Assembly: GCA_012522075.1 (NCBI GenBank)
Contig: JAAYLG010000044.1
Coordinates: forward strand, 1 to 40,811
Length of the DNA: 40,811 bases
From: Bacillota bacterium
GTDB lineage: Bacteria > Bacillota > Dethiobacteria > Dethiobacterales > Dethiobacteraceae
Direction: 5' to 3'
The notes under the pieces are model-generated. The model did no database searches and was not told where the DNA came from. It saw nothing but the letters and a program-made list of their open reading frames with translations. Both the position numbers and the translations under genes were made by a program. Positions 25,535 through 34,206 of the stretch are shown one piece after another. Numbering within the stretch: position 1 is the stretch's first letter; every line of letters starts with the position of its first letter.

Positions 25535-25978
25535 TCACTCTTTTCCAGTTTTGGCGGCGGCCGGTGTAACTTCGGCAACACGGCAACCAAAATTTTCATT
25601 GATCACCACAACTTCGCCTGCAGCCAGCGGCTTGCCGTTAACCAAAAGCAGGGCATTTTCTCCTGCCAGCCTGTCCAGCTTAATGACGGAATCTTTCTGG
25701 AGGTTGAGTATTTCCCGCACTGTCAGCCTTGTCCGCCCCAGCTCCAGGGTAAGCTTCACCGGGATGGAACCGAAATAGGACAGCTCCCGCTGCTCACGGC
25801 GGCTTTCCTGCGGTGTCAACTCAGGGAACTCAATGTTTTTAATTTCATGCTGTTGCCTGCCCTGCTTTGGCGTTCCGGTTTCAGCTGCAGCGGCACCGGG
25901 CAAAGCTTCCGGATCAGGTTGCTGCAGTTTTTTCATCAACTCTTCAATTTCCGTCTGTGATAAAAATGCTGAACTCAT
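25535..25978 (-). CDS. fliN: Flagellar motor switch protein FliN-like (copy between fliL and fliO)
   Basis: The 147-residue protein has an N-terminal switch peptide FLSQTEIEELM (about 5-15), a variable linker and a C-terminal SpoA domain (SIPVKLTLELGRTRLTVREI ... NENFGCRVAEV). GGAGGG precedes the ATG at 25978; an upstream reading that adds 25 residues overlaps fliL and is unlikely. This is the second FliN of the window. Which copy is the main C-ring subunit cannot be told from sequence. Confidence 0.9.
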   Translation of the reverse strand: MSSAFLSQTEIEELMKKLQQPDPEALPGAAAAETGTPKQGRQQHEIKNIEFPELTPQESRREQRELSYFGSIPVKLTLELGRTRLTVREILNLQKDSVIKLDRLAGENALLLVNGKPLAAGEVVVINENFGCRVAEVTPAAAKTGKE

Positions 25979-25991
25979 ACACCCTCCGCCT

Positions 25992-26462
25992 TTACTGCAC
26001 CAGGAAGTCGGTAAAATAGATTTCTTTGATAATACCTGTTTTGAGGACGGCATTTATCCTGTTTTTCAGGTCGCGGCGCAGTGTTTCCATGCCGCCGTTT
26101 TCCGCCAAGTCTTCAGCCGTACGCTGTCGCAGCGTGAGGATAATCAAGTCCCTGATTTGTGCCTGTCGCCGTTCAAGTTCTTTTTGCAATTTTTTGTCCT
26201 CATAGGCCAGCACCAGCCGGACTTTCAGATATCTCCTCTGCCCGCTGTCCGCCAGGTTGACAGTATATTCTTCCGGTCCGAACAGTTCACACTCACCGTC
26301 AACAGACTGCCTGGTTTGCCTCTGAACAGGCAGTGCGTATAACGGCCGGCCCGACAGGAAATTAAATGCGAGCAGTGCCGTATTAAGCAGCACTATTATG
26401 AGCAGGACAATAACAAGTATTTTCATACCGCTACCGGTTTTTTTTATTTCGATCTCACTCAT
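25992..26462 (-). CDS. fliL: Flagellar basal body-associated protein FliL
   Basis: The 156-residue protein has an N-terminal membrane helix (about 13-33, MKILVIVLLIIVLLNTALLA) and a periplasmic-side/extracellular FliL domain with EEYTVNLADSGQRRYLKVRLVL and the terminal IKEIYFTDFLVQ. The start overlaps the motB stop by 4 bases. FliL surrounds and supports the stator units, consistent with its place right after motAB. Confidence 0.94.
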   Translation of the reverse strand: MSEIEIKKTGSGMKILVIVLLIIVLLNTALLAFNFLSGRPLYALPVQRQTRQSVDGECELFGPEEYTVNLADSGQRRYLKVRLVLAYEDKKLQKELERRQAQIRDLIILTLRQRTAEDLAENGGMETLRRDLKNRINAVLKTGIIKEIYFTDFLVQ

Positions 26463-27193
26463 CGAGCCCCGGCCTCCTTATCACGCAAATTAACATTGGA
26501 AATAACGATATTGACCCGGCGGTTACGGGCACGGCCTTCAACCGTGCTGTTGTCGGCTACAGGATGGTATTCACCGTAACCGGTAGCCAGGAAGCGTTCC
26601 GGGGCAATATGGTAATTGGCAATCAGGAAGCGCACCACCCGGACCGCCCTGTCTACGGACAACTCCCAGTTGGACGGGTAGCGCGGCGTATTAATGGGGA
26701 CATTATCCGTATGGCCCTCCACGATAATTTGGTTGGGCACACTCCTGATAATGCCCGCCACTTTCCGCAACACTTCCGCCGCCTCGGGTTTAATATCCGC
26801 CTTGCCAGAATCAAAGAGAATATTGTCCCGGATTTCCAGGATAACTCCTCTGTCCTCCAGGCGGGCACTAATGGTATCCTCCAGGCCTTGCTGGCGCAGA
26901 TACTCCTTCACGGCTGCGTAGGTAAGATTAATATTATCTTCCGGATCAGGCTCCACGGGCGTCACATCCGGGTTAGGATCCGGCGTCTGTTCCAAAATTC
27001 CTTCCTGGCCCAGAAAAGTCAGCTGAATTGAGGCGAAAATCTGCTGGAACTTCTGTATATCAATCACGGAGTAGGAATACAGCAGGACAAAAAAGCATAA
27101 CAGGAGCGTAACCATATCCCCGTAAGTTACCATCCATTCCGGCGCGCCGCCGGAAGAAGGCGGTCTTTTGTTCAGCCAATTACGCATGGTCAT
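26459..27193 (-). CDS. motB: Flagellar stator protein MotB
   Basis: The 244-residue protein has a short cytoplasmic N-terminus and a single transmembrane helix beginning PEWMVTYGDMVTLLLCFF, with the ion-carrying Asp26. A C-terminal OmpA-like peptidoglycan-binding domain follows (DSGKADIKPEAAEVL, VEGHTDNVPI, NWELSVDRAVRVV). Start ATG 27193 (M-T-M-R-N-W) or 27187 both fit; longer readings run into motA. It pairs with MotA to form the stator. Whether it uses protons or sodium cannot be judged safely. Confidence 0.94.
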   Translation of the reverse strand: MTMRNWLNKRPPSSGGAPEWMVTYGDMVTLLLCFFVLLYSYSVIDIQKFQQIFASIQLTFLGQEGILEQTPDPNPDVTPVEPDPEDNINLTYAAVKEYLRQQGLEDTISARLEDRGVILEIRDNILFDSGKADIKPEAAEVLRKVAGIIRSVPNQIIVEGHTDNVPINTPRYPSNWELSVDRAVRVVRFLIANYHIAPERFLATGYGEYHPVADNSTVEGRARNRRVNIVISNVNLRDKEAGAR

Positions 27194-28007
27194 ACACCAT
27201 CTCTTCATTGCCCTCATTTTCTTCTTTTTGTTGCTTCTCCAGCCTCAGGCGCTCTTCAGGGGAAGCAAAAGCTTTCAGTTTTTCCTGCAAAATCCTGGGG
27301 TTGGTTCCCGCCTGAATTGCCAGCACACCCTCAATTATTGCCGCCCTGATAGCGCTTTCCGCTTCACTGCGGATGGAAAGCTTGCCCGCCAGGGGAATAA
27401 AGATCAAGTTGGCCAGCAAGGCACCGTAAAAAGTGGTGAGGAGGGCAACTGCCATCCCGGGGCCGATACTGCTGGGGTCGTCCAGGTTGACCAGCATCTG
27501 GATCAGGCCGATCAGAGTACCGATCATACCGAAGGCCGGAGCCAGTGAGCCCCAGGAACGGAAAACATCCTGCCCCAGGCGGTGCCGGGCGGCCATGGCT
27601 TCAATTTCCGTCTCCATAATATCGCGAATCATTTCCGGATCGAGCCCGTCAATTACCATCTGCATGCCGCTGGTGAGAAATTCGTCATCCAGTTGCTCAA
27701 GGTCATCCTCCAGTGCCAAAAGTCCCTCCCGGCGCGCTTTTTGTCCCAATGCCACAAAGATTGAAATATATTCGCCGATATCTTTCACGTCTTCCAGAAA
27801 AGCTTTTTTGGTAATCTGGAAAACCATCTTCATTTGCGGCATTTGGAAGTTGATTAACAGGGCGGCAAAAGACCCGCCTACAGTAATCATGAGAGAGGAA
27901 AAACTCCAGAAGATGACCAGGCTGCCTTCCATGGCAATGGCACCGAGTACCAGGGATAGTCCGAGGACTATCCCCAGTACTGTTAATAAATCCATGCGTT
28001 TTTGCAT
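27180..28007 (-). CDS. motA: Flagellar stator protein MotA
   Basis: The 275-residue protein has four membrane helices (two near 8-55, two near 145-205) around a cytoplasmic charged loop (EDVKDIGEYISIFVALGQKARREG). FRSWGSLAPAFGMIGTLIGLIQML holds the conserved Pro of the third helix region. The gene overlaps the start of motB. GAGGTGG stands 9 bases before the ATG. It forms the pentameric stator that turns FliG. Confidence 0.95.
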   Translation of the reverse strand: MQKRMDLLTVLGIVLGLSLVLGAIAMEGSLVIFWSFSSLMITVGGSFAALLINFQMPQMKMVFQITKKAFLEDVKDIGEYISIFVALGQKARREGLLALEDDLEQLDDEFLTSGMQMVIDGLDPEMIRDIMETEIEAMAARHRLGQDVFRSWGSLAPAFGMIGTLIGLIQMLVNLDDPSSIGPGMAVALLTTFYGALLANLIFIPLAGKLSIRSEAESAIRAAIIEGVLAIQAGTNPRILQEKLKAFASPEERLRLEKQQKEENEGNEEMVYDHA

Positions 28008-28029
28008 GCCGAAAAACCACCTCTCGTTA

Positions 28030-29277
28030 TTACCGCTTCAGGTTTACCACTTCCTGCAGCAGCTCGTCCGATGACGTAATAACACGTGAATTTGCCTGGT
28101 AAGCCCGTGTTGTTGTGATCATTTCCGTAAATTCATAAGAGAGGTCCACATTGGACATTTCCAGGGCGGACGTTTCAATGGTTCCGCGGCCTTCATTCCC
28201 CGGGGTCCCAACACGTGCCAGGCCGGAGTTGGCCGAGACGGTATACATATTGCCGCCCACTTTTTGCAATCCCTCAGGATTGGGGAAAACTGCCAGGGCA
28301 ATCTGCCCCAGGTCTTTAACCATACCGTTGGTATAGATACCGCTAATCACGCCGGTTTTGCCGATAACAAACCCCTCCAGCTCTCCCGCCGGAAAACCGT
28401 CCTGATAATTGGCTTGGGCGGTGCTGCCCACCATGGGGTCAGCCACCAGCTGCGTCAGGCCGCTAAAATCAAGGGTAATATTAAGATCATTGACACCGGT
28501 AAGGCTGACCTGCAAAGTAGATCCACTTACAGTGCTCAGTGCGCCTTCTTCGTTGAATTCAATATCGCCTCCACCAGTAATAGAAGTTGAAATGTCTGTT
28601 CCGCTTGCATCAGTCATCGCAGCATCCCAGTTCCAGGTGTTGGTACCGGTTTTCGTAAATGTCAGCGTCAAGGTATAAACCCCGCCCTGGGAATCATAAA
28701 CCAGCACATCCGTGACATGCTCGTCGCCCGCTGCAAGCATGGCATCCAGGTTCCCGGCAATGGTGACATTTTCCGTCGCTTTGGCCACATAATCCTCCCC
28801 GAGGGGAATGTTGAGCGTCCCCAGCGGGCCGGCAGTGTCAATGTTGCCGGCAGCGTCCGCCATCCACCCCAGGAGCTTGACGCCTGTGGCTGAATTGACC
28901 AACTCGCCGTTGGCCGCCCGGGAAAAGGAACCGTCGCGGGTGTAATAAATATTCATCCCGTCAGTGACCACAAAGTAACCGCTGCCCTGAATGGCCAGGT
29001 CGGTATAATTTCCCGTATACTGCGGGCTGCCCTGGCTGTGAATGGTATCAATGGCGCTCACAGTCATCCCCATGCCAACCTGGGCCGGGTTGGTCCCGCC
29101 CCGGCCGCCCAGGGGAGCGCTGGCACCGCGGAGAGTCTGGCTGAAAACATCCTGAAAACGTACACGGCTGGCTTTAAAAGCAACAGTGTTCACATTGGCA
29201 ATATTGTTGCCGATAACGTCCAGTTTCACCTGATGGTTGCGCAAACCGGAAACAGCAGTAAACAAAGATCTTTGCAT
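28030..29277 (-). CDS. flgE: Flagellar hook protein FlgE
   Basis: This 415-residue axial protein starts MQRSLFTAVSGLRNHQVKLD, with the N-terminal VIGNNIANVNTVAFK motif. It has a large Thr/Gly-rich central domain, and the C-terminal ITTTRAYQANSRVITSSDEL motif. GGAGGT lies upstream of ATG 29277; a longer in-frame reading has no support. It follows flgD and the small flagellar-operon gene. The small flbD/swrD gene often found between flgE and motA is missing: the two genes are only 22 bases apart. Confidence 0.95.
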   Translation of the reverse strand: MQRSLFTAVSGLRNHQVKLDVIGNNIANVNTVAFKASRVRFQDVFSQTLRGASAPLGGRGGTNPAQVGMGMTVSAIDTIHSQGSPQYTGNYTDLAIQGSGYFVVTDGMNIYYTRDGSFSRAANGELVNSATGVKLLGWMADAAGNIDTAGPLGTLNIPLGEDYVAKATENVTIAGNLDAMLAAGDEHVTDVLVYDSQGGVYTLTLTFTKTGTNTWNWDAAMTDASGTDISTSITGGGDIEFNEEGALSTVSGSTLQVSLTGVNDLNITLDFSGLTQLVADPMVGSTAQANYQDGFPAGELEGFVIGKTGVISGIYTNGMVKDLGQIALAVFPNPEGLQKVGGNMYTVSANSGLARVGTPGNEGRGTIETSALEMSNVDLSYEFTEMITTTRAYQANSRVITSSDELLQEVVNLKR

Positions 29278-29355
29278 TTTTTTTGACCTCCTTTTCATGT
29301 TTGGCCGCTTCTGTCGGTCCACGGCCGGTGGCTTCCTCAAAGAGGTCCAGCCACA

Positions 29356-29757
29356 TCAGCGGATAATCACCGCACTGTCAATATTGGTAAAAACATGTTC
29401 TTTTAAGTCATCGCCCTTCATGGCGGTAATAATGGTTTTGCTGCCTATATTGGCTATCAGGGCCAAGTCGTTGTACAAAAGCAGCGAAGAACGGGCACCT
29501 TTTTGCGCCGCCTGCCGCATGGCAGCGCCAAGCCGCTTCAGGTCGCTGTCTTCCAGAACAATGCTCCGCTCCTGCAGGCGCTTGCTGGCATGGGCGGAAA
29601 AGCGTACACTTTCGCCGGCTGCTGCCAGCTTGTCCGCCAGCACCCGGGCAAAGTCCTGCCCCGCCCGCTGCGTACCCGGCTTTGGCGGCAAAGAAACTCT
29701 TTTGGCTTCCGTTTGGGCTGCAGGGTGAGTTTGTCCTGTGATCTTGTCAATGCCCAT
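29356..29757 (-). CDS. Flagellar operon protein (TIGR02530 type)
   Basis: The 133-residue soluble protein contains the family's recognisable core: QDFARVLADKL, FSAHASKRLQERSIVLEDSDL and the C-terminal LLYNDLALIANIGSKTIITAM. Members sit between flgD and flgE in Firmicutes and spirochaete flagellar operons; their function is not established. The start overlaps the flgD stop by one base. No membrane segment is seen. Confidence 0.85.
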   Translation of the reverse strand: MGIDKITGQTHPAAQTEAKRVSLPPKPGTQRAGQDFARVLADKLAAAGESVRFSAHASKRLQERSIVLEDSDLKRLGAAMRQAAQKGARSSLLLYNDLALIANIGSKTIITAMKGDDLKEHVFTNIDSAVIIR

Positions 29758-30188
29758 TAAGCTTCACCGCCTGTCGTCACTTTCAACACGTCCTCCAGCG
29801 CACAGGTTTTCCCGTCAATGACAAGCCTTGTCTGCCCGCCGGCAAATTCCACCGCCGTCACCGTCCCTTCCACCTCTTGCCCGTTTTCATCAAGGGCGGT
29901 GACCAAAAGACCGAGATAAGCCGGAGCCAAATTGCGGGCGGCTCCCTGCAGGGCCAGCAGCTTTTCCACTTTGCTATTCAAGTTCTGCATTTGCTCCAGG
30001 GCGGAAAACTGTGCCAGCTGGGCGAGAAAAGCACTGTTATCCTGAGGGCTCAAAGGATCCTGATAACGCATTTGAGTCACCAAAAGCTGCAGGAAAGCGT
30101 CCTTCCCCAATTCCTGAGCCGCACCGGTTTTTTTCTGCGAGCCCTGCGTAAGTGCCCGGTAACCCGTCAGGACAGCAATATTCGTCAT
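29757..30188 (-). CDS. flgD: Flagellar hook cap/assembly protein FlgD
   Basis: This 143-residue protein contains the FlgD N-terminal signature KDAFLQLLVTQMRYQDPLSP (about 29-48) and NSAFLAQLAQFSALEQMQNL, and then a short C-terminal domain around VTALDENGQEVEGTVTAVEF. It is shorter than enterobacterial FlgD (about 230), as usual in Firmicutes. GGGAGGTG precedes the ATG. It caps the growing hook and works with FliK, encoded immediately upstream. Confidence 0.94.
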   Translation of the reverse strand: MTNIAVLTGYRALTQGSQKKTGAAQELGKDAFLQLLVTQMRYQDPLSPQDNSAFLAQLAQFSALEQMQNLNSKVEKLLALQGAARNLAPAYLGLLVTALDENGQEVEGTVTAVEFAGGQTRLVIDGKTCALEDVLKVTTGGEA

Positions 30189-30206
30189 TTTTTCACCTCC
30201 CTAAGC

Positions 30207-31643
30207 TCATGCCAGGATATTAACCCTGCCTGCCGGAGCAACCGTATCCGCCGCATCACCGGCCACCTGTTTCTCCTCCACCGGCTGCCCTAAGAATTGC
30301 ACCGACTGCCAGGACTCCGCCTGCCGTCCGGGATTTTGTTCCTGTCCCACAGTGACGTTAAAGGAGGCAAGTGTTACCTGCTGTGCTTCCAGGCGGCGGT
30401 TGATCTGGGGCAGGGAAGCATCAAGCAGTTCTTTGACCCGGTAATTGTCTGTGACAATTCTTGCCGTCAGCCGGCCCGCCTCCAGCTTTAGGCGGATTTC
30501 CACTTCCCCCAGCGTCTCGGGCTTTAGACGGACATAGAGCTTCTGCTCGCCATCTTTGCGGATGGAAAACTCCATTTTTTCCATAACCTGCTCCAGTACG
30601 TCTGTAGACAACCCGGGCCGCTCTCCTTCCTTGGGGGCTTCTGCTGCCGCCGACGGATTGCCTGCCCGAGCGGCATTCACCGCCTGTGCCGCCTCGACCT
30701 GCTTCATCGCTTTGCGGCCTGTTGCCGGCAGGCTTTCCGCCAAGCCGGGCCGGATTTCCCCTTCCAAATCCCGGGCGGCCGTTTTTTCCGGCAAGGTTTC
30801 CCGCCGGCCTTCCGGTGCAGGGAAGGCAGCTTTTTCCACCGGCTCGGCCGCAGTCTCCGGTAGTGCCTCCAACACAGGCTGTCGTGTCATTTCCGCCGGT
30901 AAAGGCAGTTCCGCCTGCTCTCTATTGGCAGCGGCGGCTAAACTGTCCGCAAACTGCGCCTCGGGCCCCGTGGGCTCCTTTGCCGGAAAAGCTTCCGCCG
31001 TCGCTGACGGCACTGCACTTGCCGACGGCACTGCAGTTTCTTTCGGTACTACAGTTTCTGACGGCACTATAGTTTCTGACAGGACTGCACTCCCGGACGG
31101 TACTGCAATCCCCGGCGGCACTCCACTTGTCGGCGGCAGGGCACCCTCCGGCAAGACTGCATTCCCTGACGGTATGGCAGCCAGTCCGGCCTGCCAAGTG
31201 CCGCCCGCTGCTTCCGCCGCAAAGCTTACCGCAGCAACCCCGCCGGGCAGGGCTCTTCCTGCCTGTTCTGCCAGCGCCGCCGCTAAAAACAGCTTCCGCG
31301 CAGTCAGTGCATCAAATCCTGCTCCTTTTTGTTCTGCTCCCGCTGTACCCGGAAGAGAACACGTAGCCAACATTGCCGGTAAAGCCTGCTCTGCCAGGTA
31401 AGCATTGAGAGCAGCCTGTCCCCTGCCCTGCAAGGGTTCACCGGCGGAGGGGGAAGCGCCCTCCTTTTCCGGCAAAGCATCTCCCTGTAGCGGCAAAAAA
31501 TGCCTACCTGCCGGAAAAACCTGCGGCAAAAGCAAAGCAAGCACAGCGGCAAACCCGCCTGTCCTGTCTTCACGGCTACCGCTTTCCGGTACAGCCGTCG
31601 CCATGTACGTCAACTCCGGAGCCAAAGCCGTCATCACGTTCAT
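30207..31643 (-). CDS. fliK: Flagellar hook-length control protein FliK
   Basis: This 478-residue protein has a long Ala/Pro/Glu-rich, low-complexity N-terminal two-thirds and a conserved C-terminal FliK domain (MEFSIRKDGEQKLYVRLKPE, TLGEVEIRLKLEAGRLTARI, LKELLDASLPQINRRLEAQQ-like block). AAAGGAGG lies 8 bases before ATG 31643. The middle region carries ten tandem hexapeptides (see the repeat entry). FliK acts as a secreted ruler that switches the FlhB-dependent export specificity. The disordered repeat region is where ruler length varies between species. Confidence 0.9.
   Translation of the reverse strand: MNVMTALAPELTYMATAVPESGSREDRTGGFAAVLALLLPQVFPAGRHFLPLQGDALPEKEGASPSAGEPLQGRGQAALNAYLAEQALPAMLATCSLPGTAGAEQKGAGFDALTARKLFLAAALAEQAGRALPGGVAAVSFAAEAAGGTWQAGLAAIPSGNAVLPEGALPPTSGVPPGIAVPSGSAVLSETIVPSETVVPKETAVPSASAVPSATAEAFPAKEPTGPEAQFADSLAAAANREQAELPLPAEMTRQPVLEALPETAAEPVEKAAFPAPEGRRETLPEKTAARDLEGEIRPGLAESLPATGRKAMKQVEAAQAVNAARAGNPSAAAEAPKEGERPGLSTDVLEQVMEKMEFSIRKDGEQKLYVRLKPETLGEVEIRLKLEAGRLTARIVTDNYRVKELLDASLPQINRRLEAQQVTLASFNVTVGQEQNPGRQAESWQSVQFLGQPVEEKQVAGDAADTVAPAGRVNILA
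30999..31178 (-). repeat. Ten tandem 18-bp/hexapeptide repeats within fliK
   Basis: Translated in the fliK frame, 60 residues (156-215) divide into ten hexads: AIPSGN, AVLPEG, ALPPTS, GVPPGI, AVPSGS, AVLSET, IVPSET, VVPKET, AVPSAS, AVPSAT. The loose consensus is [AV]-V-P-S-x-[ST]. The DNA copies have diverged, so the array is not a perfect microsatellite. Confidence 0.8.
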
Positions 31644-31678
31644 TTTTCTCACCTCCTTTCACTGCTCATGCCTGTATA

Positions 31679-32119
31679 TCAGCGGTGCGTACGGAGAAAA
31701 ACCGTCCGCGCCAGCTCATCCATGCGCTGTTGTTCCTTGCGCTCCTCCTGCTTAAGGTACTCCCGCTCCGCCTTCTCCCGCAGCTTGTCGAGAATCTTTC
31801 TGTCCTGCATTGCCTTTTCCGTCCGGCGCTGCTCCTGGCGCAGGCAAGCTTCCTTTTCCTTTAACTCCTGCCGGCTGTGTTTGAGGCGGTCCGTCAACAC
31901 ACCCGCCAGTTCACTGGCCATCAGCAGCCGCGGCAGGTCAAGCTCCGGGGATTGCAGCCCGGTATATTCTTCCTGACAGCGGGAGAGGGCATCCTGCACC
32001 TGCTCCACAACCAGCCTGGCTTGATCCCTTTCTCTTAGTGCCCCGGCCAGGCGTCGTTGTGCCAGCTCTTCCTGTTTCTTGCGGTAATCGAGAACTTTTT
32101 GCAAAGAGAAAGTATACAT
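31679..32119 (-). CDS. fliJ: Flagellar export chaperone/stalk protein FliJ
   Basis: The 146-residue protein is almost wholly alpha-helical and charged, predicted coiled coil. It starts MYTFSLQKVLDYRKKQEELA, the usual FliJ N-terminus. Length matches FliJ (about 147). ATG 32119 lies 4 bases past the fliI stop, with GGGGAGTGAGG upstream; longer in-frame sequence is read from within fliI. It sits in the centre of the FliI hexamer, like the gamma stalk of F-type ATPases. Confidence 0.92.
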   Translation of the reverse strand: MYTFSLQKVLDYRKKQEELAQRRLAGALRERDQARLVVEQVQDALSRCQEEYTGLQSPELDLPRLLMASELAGVLTDRLKHSRQELKEKEACLRQEQRRTEKAMQDRKILDKLREKAEREYLKQEERKEQQRMDELARTVFLRTHR

Positions 32120-32123
32120 ACCC

Positions 32124-33446
32124 TCACTCCCCGGCAAAAAGTTGCTGTAATTTTGCCAGGGAATCGTCCCAAGCTTCCGTTTCTTCAATCCCCTGGCGCA
32201 GCAAAGCCTGCATCTTATCAATGTAGGAACGTGCCTCATCCAGGCGCGGATTGGTGCCTTCCACATAAGCCCCGATGTTAATCAGGTCTTCCGACTCCGT
32301 ATAAGTGGCCAGGTAATCCCGGAAAAGGCCGGCCAGCCGGTTGTGCTCCGCATCTACCAGGTCGATCATTAGACGGCTGATACTGTGCAGAATGTCAATG
32401 GCGGGAAAATGGTTTTTAGCAGCCAGTTCCCGGGAGAGAACAATATGGCCGTCCAAAATACTCCTGACTGCATCGGCAATAGGTTCATTGAAGTCATCGC
32501 CATCCACCAGTACGGTATATAGGCCGGTAATGGAGCCGCGGCTGGAAGTGCCCGCCCGCTCCAGCAGGCGGGGCAGCAGCCTGAACACGGAGGGAGTATA
32601 TCCCTTGGTGGCCGGCGGCTCGCCAATGGCCAGGCCCACTTCCCGCTGGGCCATGGCTAGCCGTGTCACCGAGTCCATCATCAGCATCACATTTTTGCCC
32701 GTATCACGGAAATATTCCGCAATGGCCGTTGCCACCAGGGCCCCTTTGATGCGCAAGAGCGGCGGCCTGTCCGAAGTTACGGCTACAACCACGGAACGTT
32801 TAAGCCCCTCGACCCCCAGGTCGCGTTCAATAAACTCCAGGACTTCCCGGCCTCTTTCCCCGATCAGCGCAATCACATTGACGTCGGCTTCACTGCTTCT
32901 GGCAATCATACCCAATAGAGTGGACTTCCCCACGCCGCTGCCGGCAAAAATCCCGACACGCTGCCCCTGGCCGCAGGTCAGGAATAAATCTATCGCCCTG
33001 ATACCTGTGGGCAGGATTTTTTTAATTCGTTTTCGCTCCAGCGGGTTGGGCGGATCTTTCTCCACCGGGCATAAAACTCCGGGACCGGTGACGGGGCCTC
33101 CGTCCAGCGGCTGCCCCAGGCCGTCCACCACCCTGCCTAAAAGGGACGGCCCCACCTTCACGGCAAAAGCTTTTCCCGTCGGGTACACCGCACAACCGGG
33201 GTGGATCCCCTGCAAGTCGCCCAGGGGCATCAGGAGGGCACTGCCGTTTTTAAAGCCCACCACTTCCGCGGCTACAGGCTCGGCCTGGGAATTCACCTCT
33301 ATGAGGCAGACCTCCCCGATAAAGGAACGCAGCCCCCGCACCTCAATGGTCAGCCCTACCACTTGTGTCACCCGCCCGGCGACACGCACAGGCGAAAACT
33401 CCTCTACAACCGCAAAATATGGTGCAAAGTTCAGTTCAGCCATCAT
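32124..33446 (-). CDS. fliI: Flagellum-specific export ATPase FliI
   Basis: This 440-residue type III secretion ATPase has the P-loop AGSGVGKST (168-176), Walker B region VMLMMDSVTRLAMAQREVGL and the diagnostic ATKGYTPSVFRLLPRLLERA. Its length is normal. ATG ATG at the start leaves a one-codon ambiguity (33446 or 33443). It overlaps the 3' end of fliH by 11 bases and is followed by fliJ. It powers and orders substrate loading at the export gate. Confidence 0.97.
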   Translation of the reverse strand: MMAELNFAPYFAVVEEFSPVRVAGRVTQVVGLTIEVRGLRSFIGEVCLIEVNSQAEPVAAEVVGFKNGSALLMPLGDLQGIHPGCAVYPTGKAFAVKVGPSLLGRVVDGLGQPLDGGPVTGPGVLCPVEKDPPNPLERKRIKKILPTGIRAIDLFLTCGQGQRVGIFAGSGVGKSTLLGMIARSSEADVNVIALIGERGREVLEFIERDLGVEGLKRSVVVAVTSDRPPLLRIKGALVATAIAEYFRDTGKNVMLMMDSVTRLAMAQREVGLAIGEPPATKGYTPSVFRLLPRLLERAGTSSRGSITGLYTVLVDGDDFNEPIADAVRSILDGHIVLSRELAAKNHFPAIDILHSISRLMIDLVDAEHNRLAGLFRDYLATYTESEDLINIGAYVEGTNPRLDEARSYIDKMQALLRQGIEETEAWDDSLAKLQQLFAGE

Positions 33447-34206
33447 GCTTCACATCCTGCAGTAATTGTTGCAGCTTCTCCAGCTGTTCCTGCGGGTTGC
33501 ATTCAATGACGCTGTCGGTTGTCTCCAATTTGCAAGTGCCGCGCGGTATGGCTGCATCTTCCAGAATGAAGCAGACAGCCTTATCCTGCAATTTTTCCTG
33601 CCACCCGGCAAGCTGTGCGCGGCAAACAACGGCATCATCGGGATGCAGGCGGATGATAATCTCACCGCTTTCCGCAAATGTCATGAGGGCGGAGTGTACC
33701 ATGGCGGCCACTGTTTCCGGATGCTGCTGCAGCTCTGTTTGCAACAGCTTCCCGGCGATCCGGGCAGCCAGCCGGACTACTTGTCCTTCTACGCGGGCCA
33801 GCATCTCCTTGCGTATCTGCCTGGCTTCCGCCAGCAAACGCTCGGCCTCAGCCACAAGTTTTTTCCGCTCTGCTTCCGCCGCCGCAAGCCCTTCCTCCCT
33901 GCCGGCGGCAAAACCGGCTTTTTCCGCTTCCGCCCGCAGTTTTTGCGCTTCCTCAGCCGCGGCGGCCAGCATGGCTTCACATTCCGCCTTTGCCCGGGCC
34001 AGCAGGTCTCCACATTCGGCCCGGGTGGCGGCCAGAACTGCCGCTGCTTCTTCTTCCCTCGACCCGCACGCTATCTCCCCGTCTTGTGCGGCAGGCTCCG
34101 GAGAAACACTGCGCGCCGGTTCCTTGGGAACAACAACCAGCAAGGGCAGCTGCAAACAATCCTCCTGACAGGCTATACTTTCACCTTTGATAATTCTAGA
34201 CAACAA
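33436..34206 (-). CDS. fliH: Flagellar assembly protein FliH
   Basis: The product has about 256 residues. LSRIIKGESI at the start is the common FliH N-terminus; a long Ala/Glu-rich coiled coil (about 50-140, with AEAEKAGFAAGREEGLAAAE) leads to a C-terminal domain related to the F-ATPase delta subunit. Start TTG 34206 is preferred, six bases after GGAGAGG; ATG 34212 directly touches that site. Much longer in-frame readings overlap fliG in another frame and are rejected. FliH holds FliI and links it to the C-ring FliN. Confidence 0.9.
   Translation of the reverse strand: MLSRIIKGESIACQEDCLQLPLLVVVPKEPARSVSPEPAAQDGEIACGSREEEAAAVLAATRAECGDLLARAKAECEAMLAAAAEEAQKLRAEAEKAGFAAGREEGLAAAEAERKKLVAEAERLLAEARQIRKEMLARVEGQVVRLAARIAGKLLQTELQQHPETVAAMVHSALMTFAESGEIIIRLHPDDAVVCRAQLAGWQEKLQDKAVCFILEDAAIPRGTCKLETTDSVIECNPQEQLEKLQQLLQDVKHDG

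Noticed and set aside
30999-31178. CRISPR-like array
   Set aside because: The 18-bp periodic repeats lie in frame in fliK, with no spacers or constant repeat length/sequence of a CRISPR array.
30556-31401. 281-codon open frame opposite fliK
   Set aside because: Arises from the GC-rich low-complexity fliK sequence; Ala/Ser-rich with no motif.
32341-33465. 374-codon open frame on the plus strand opposite fliI
   Set aside because: It is the antisense of a strongly conserved ATPase gene, is rich in Ser/Thr/Arg typical of reverse-frame reading, and has no ribosome site.
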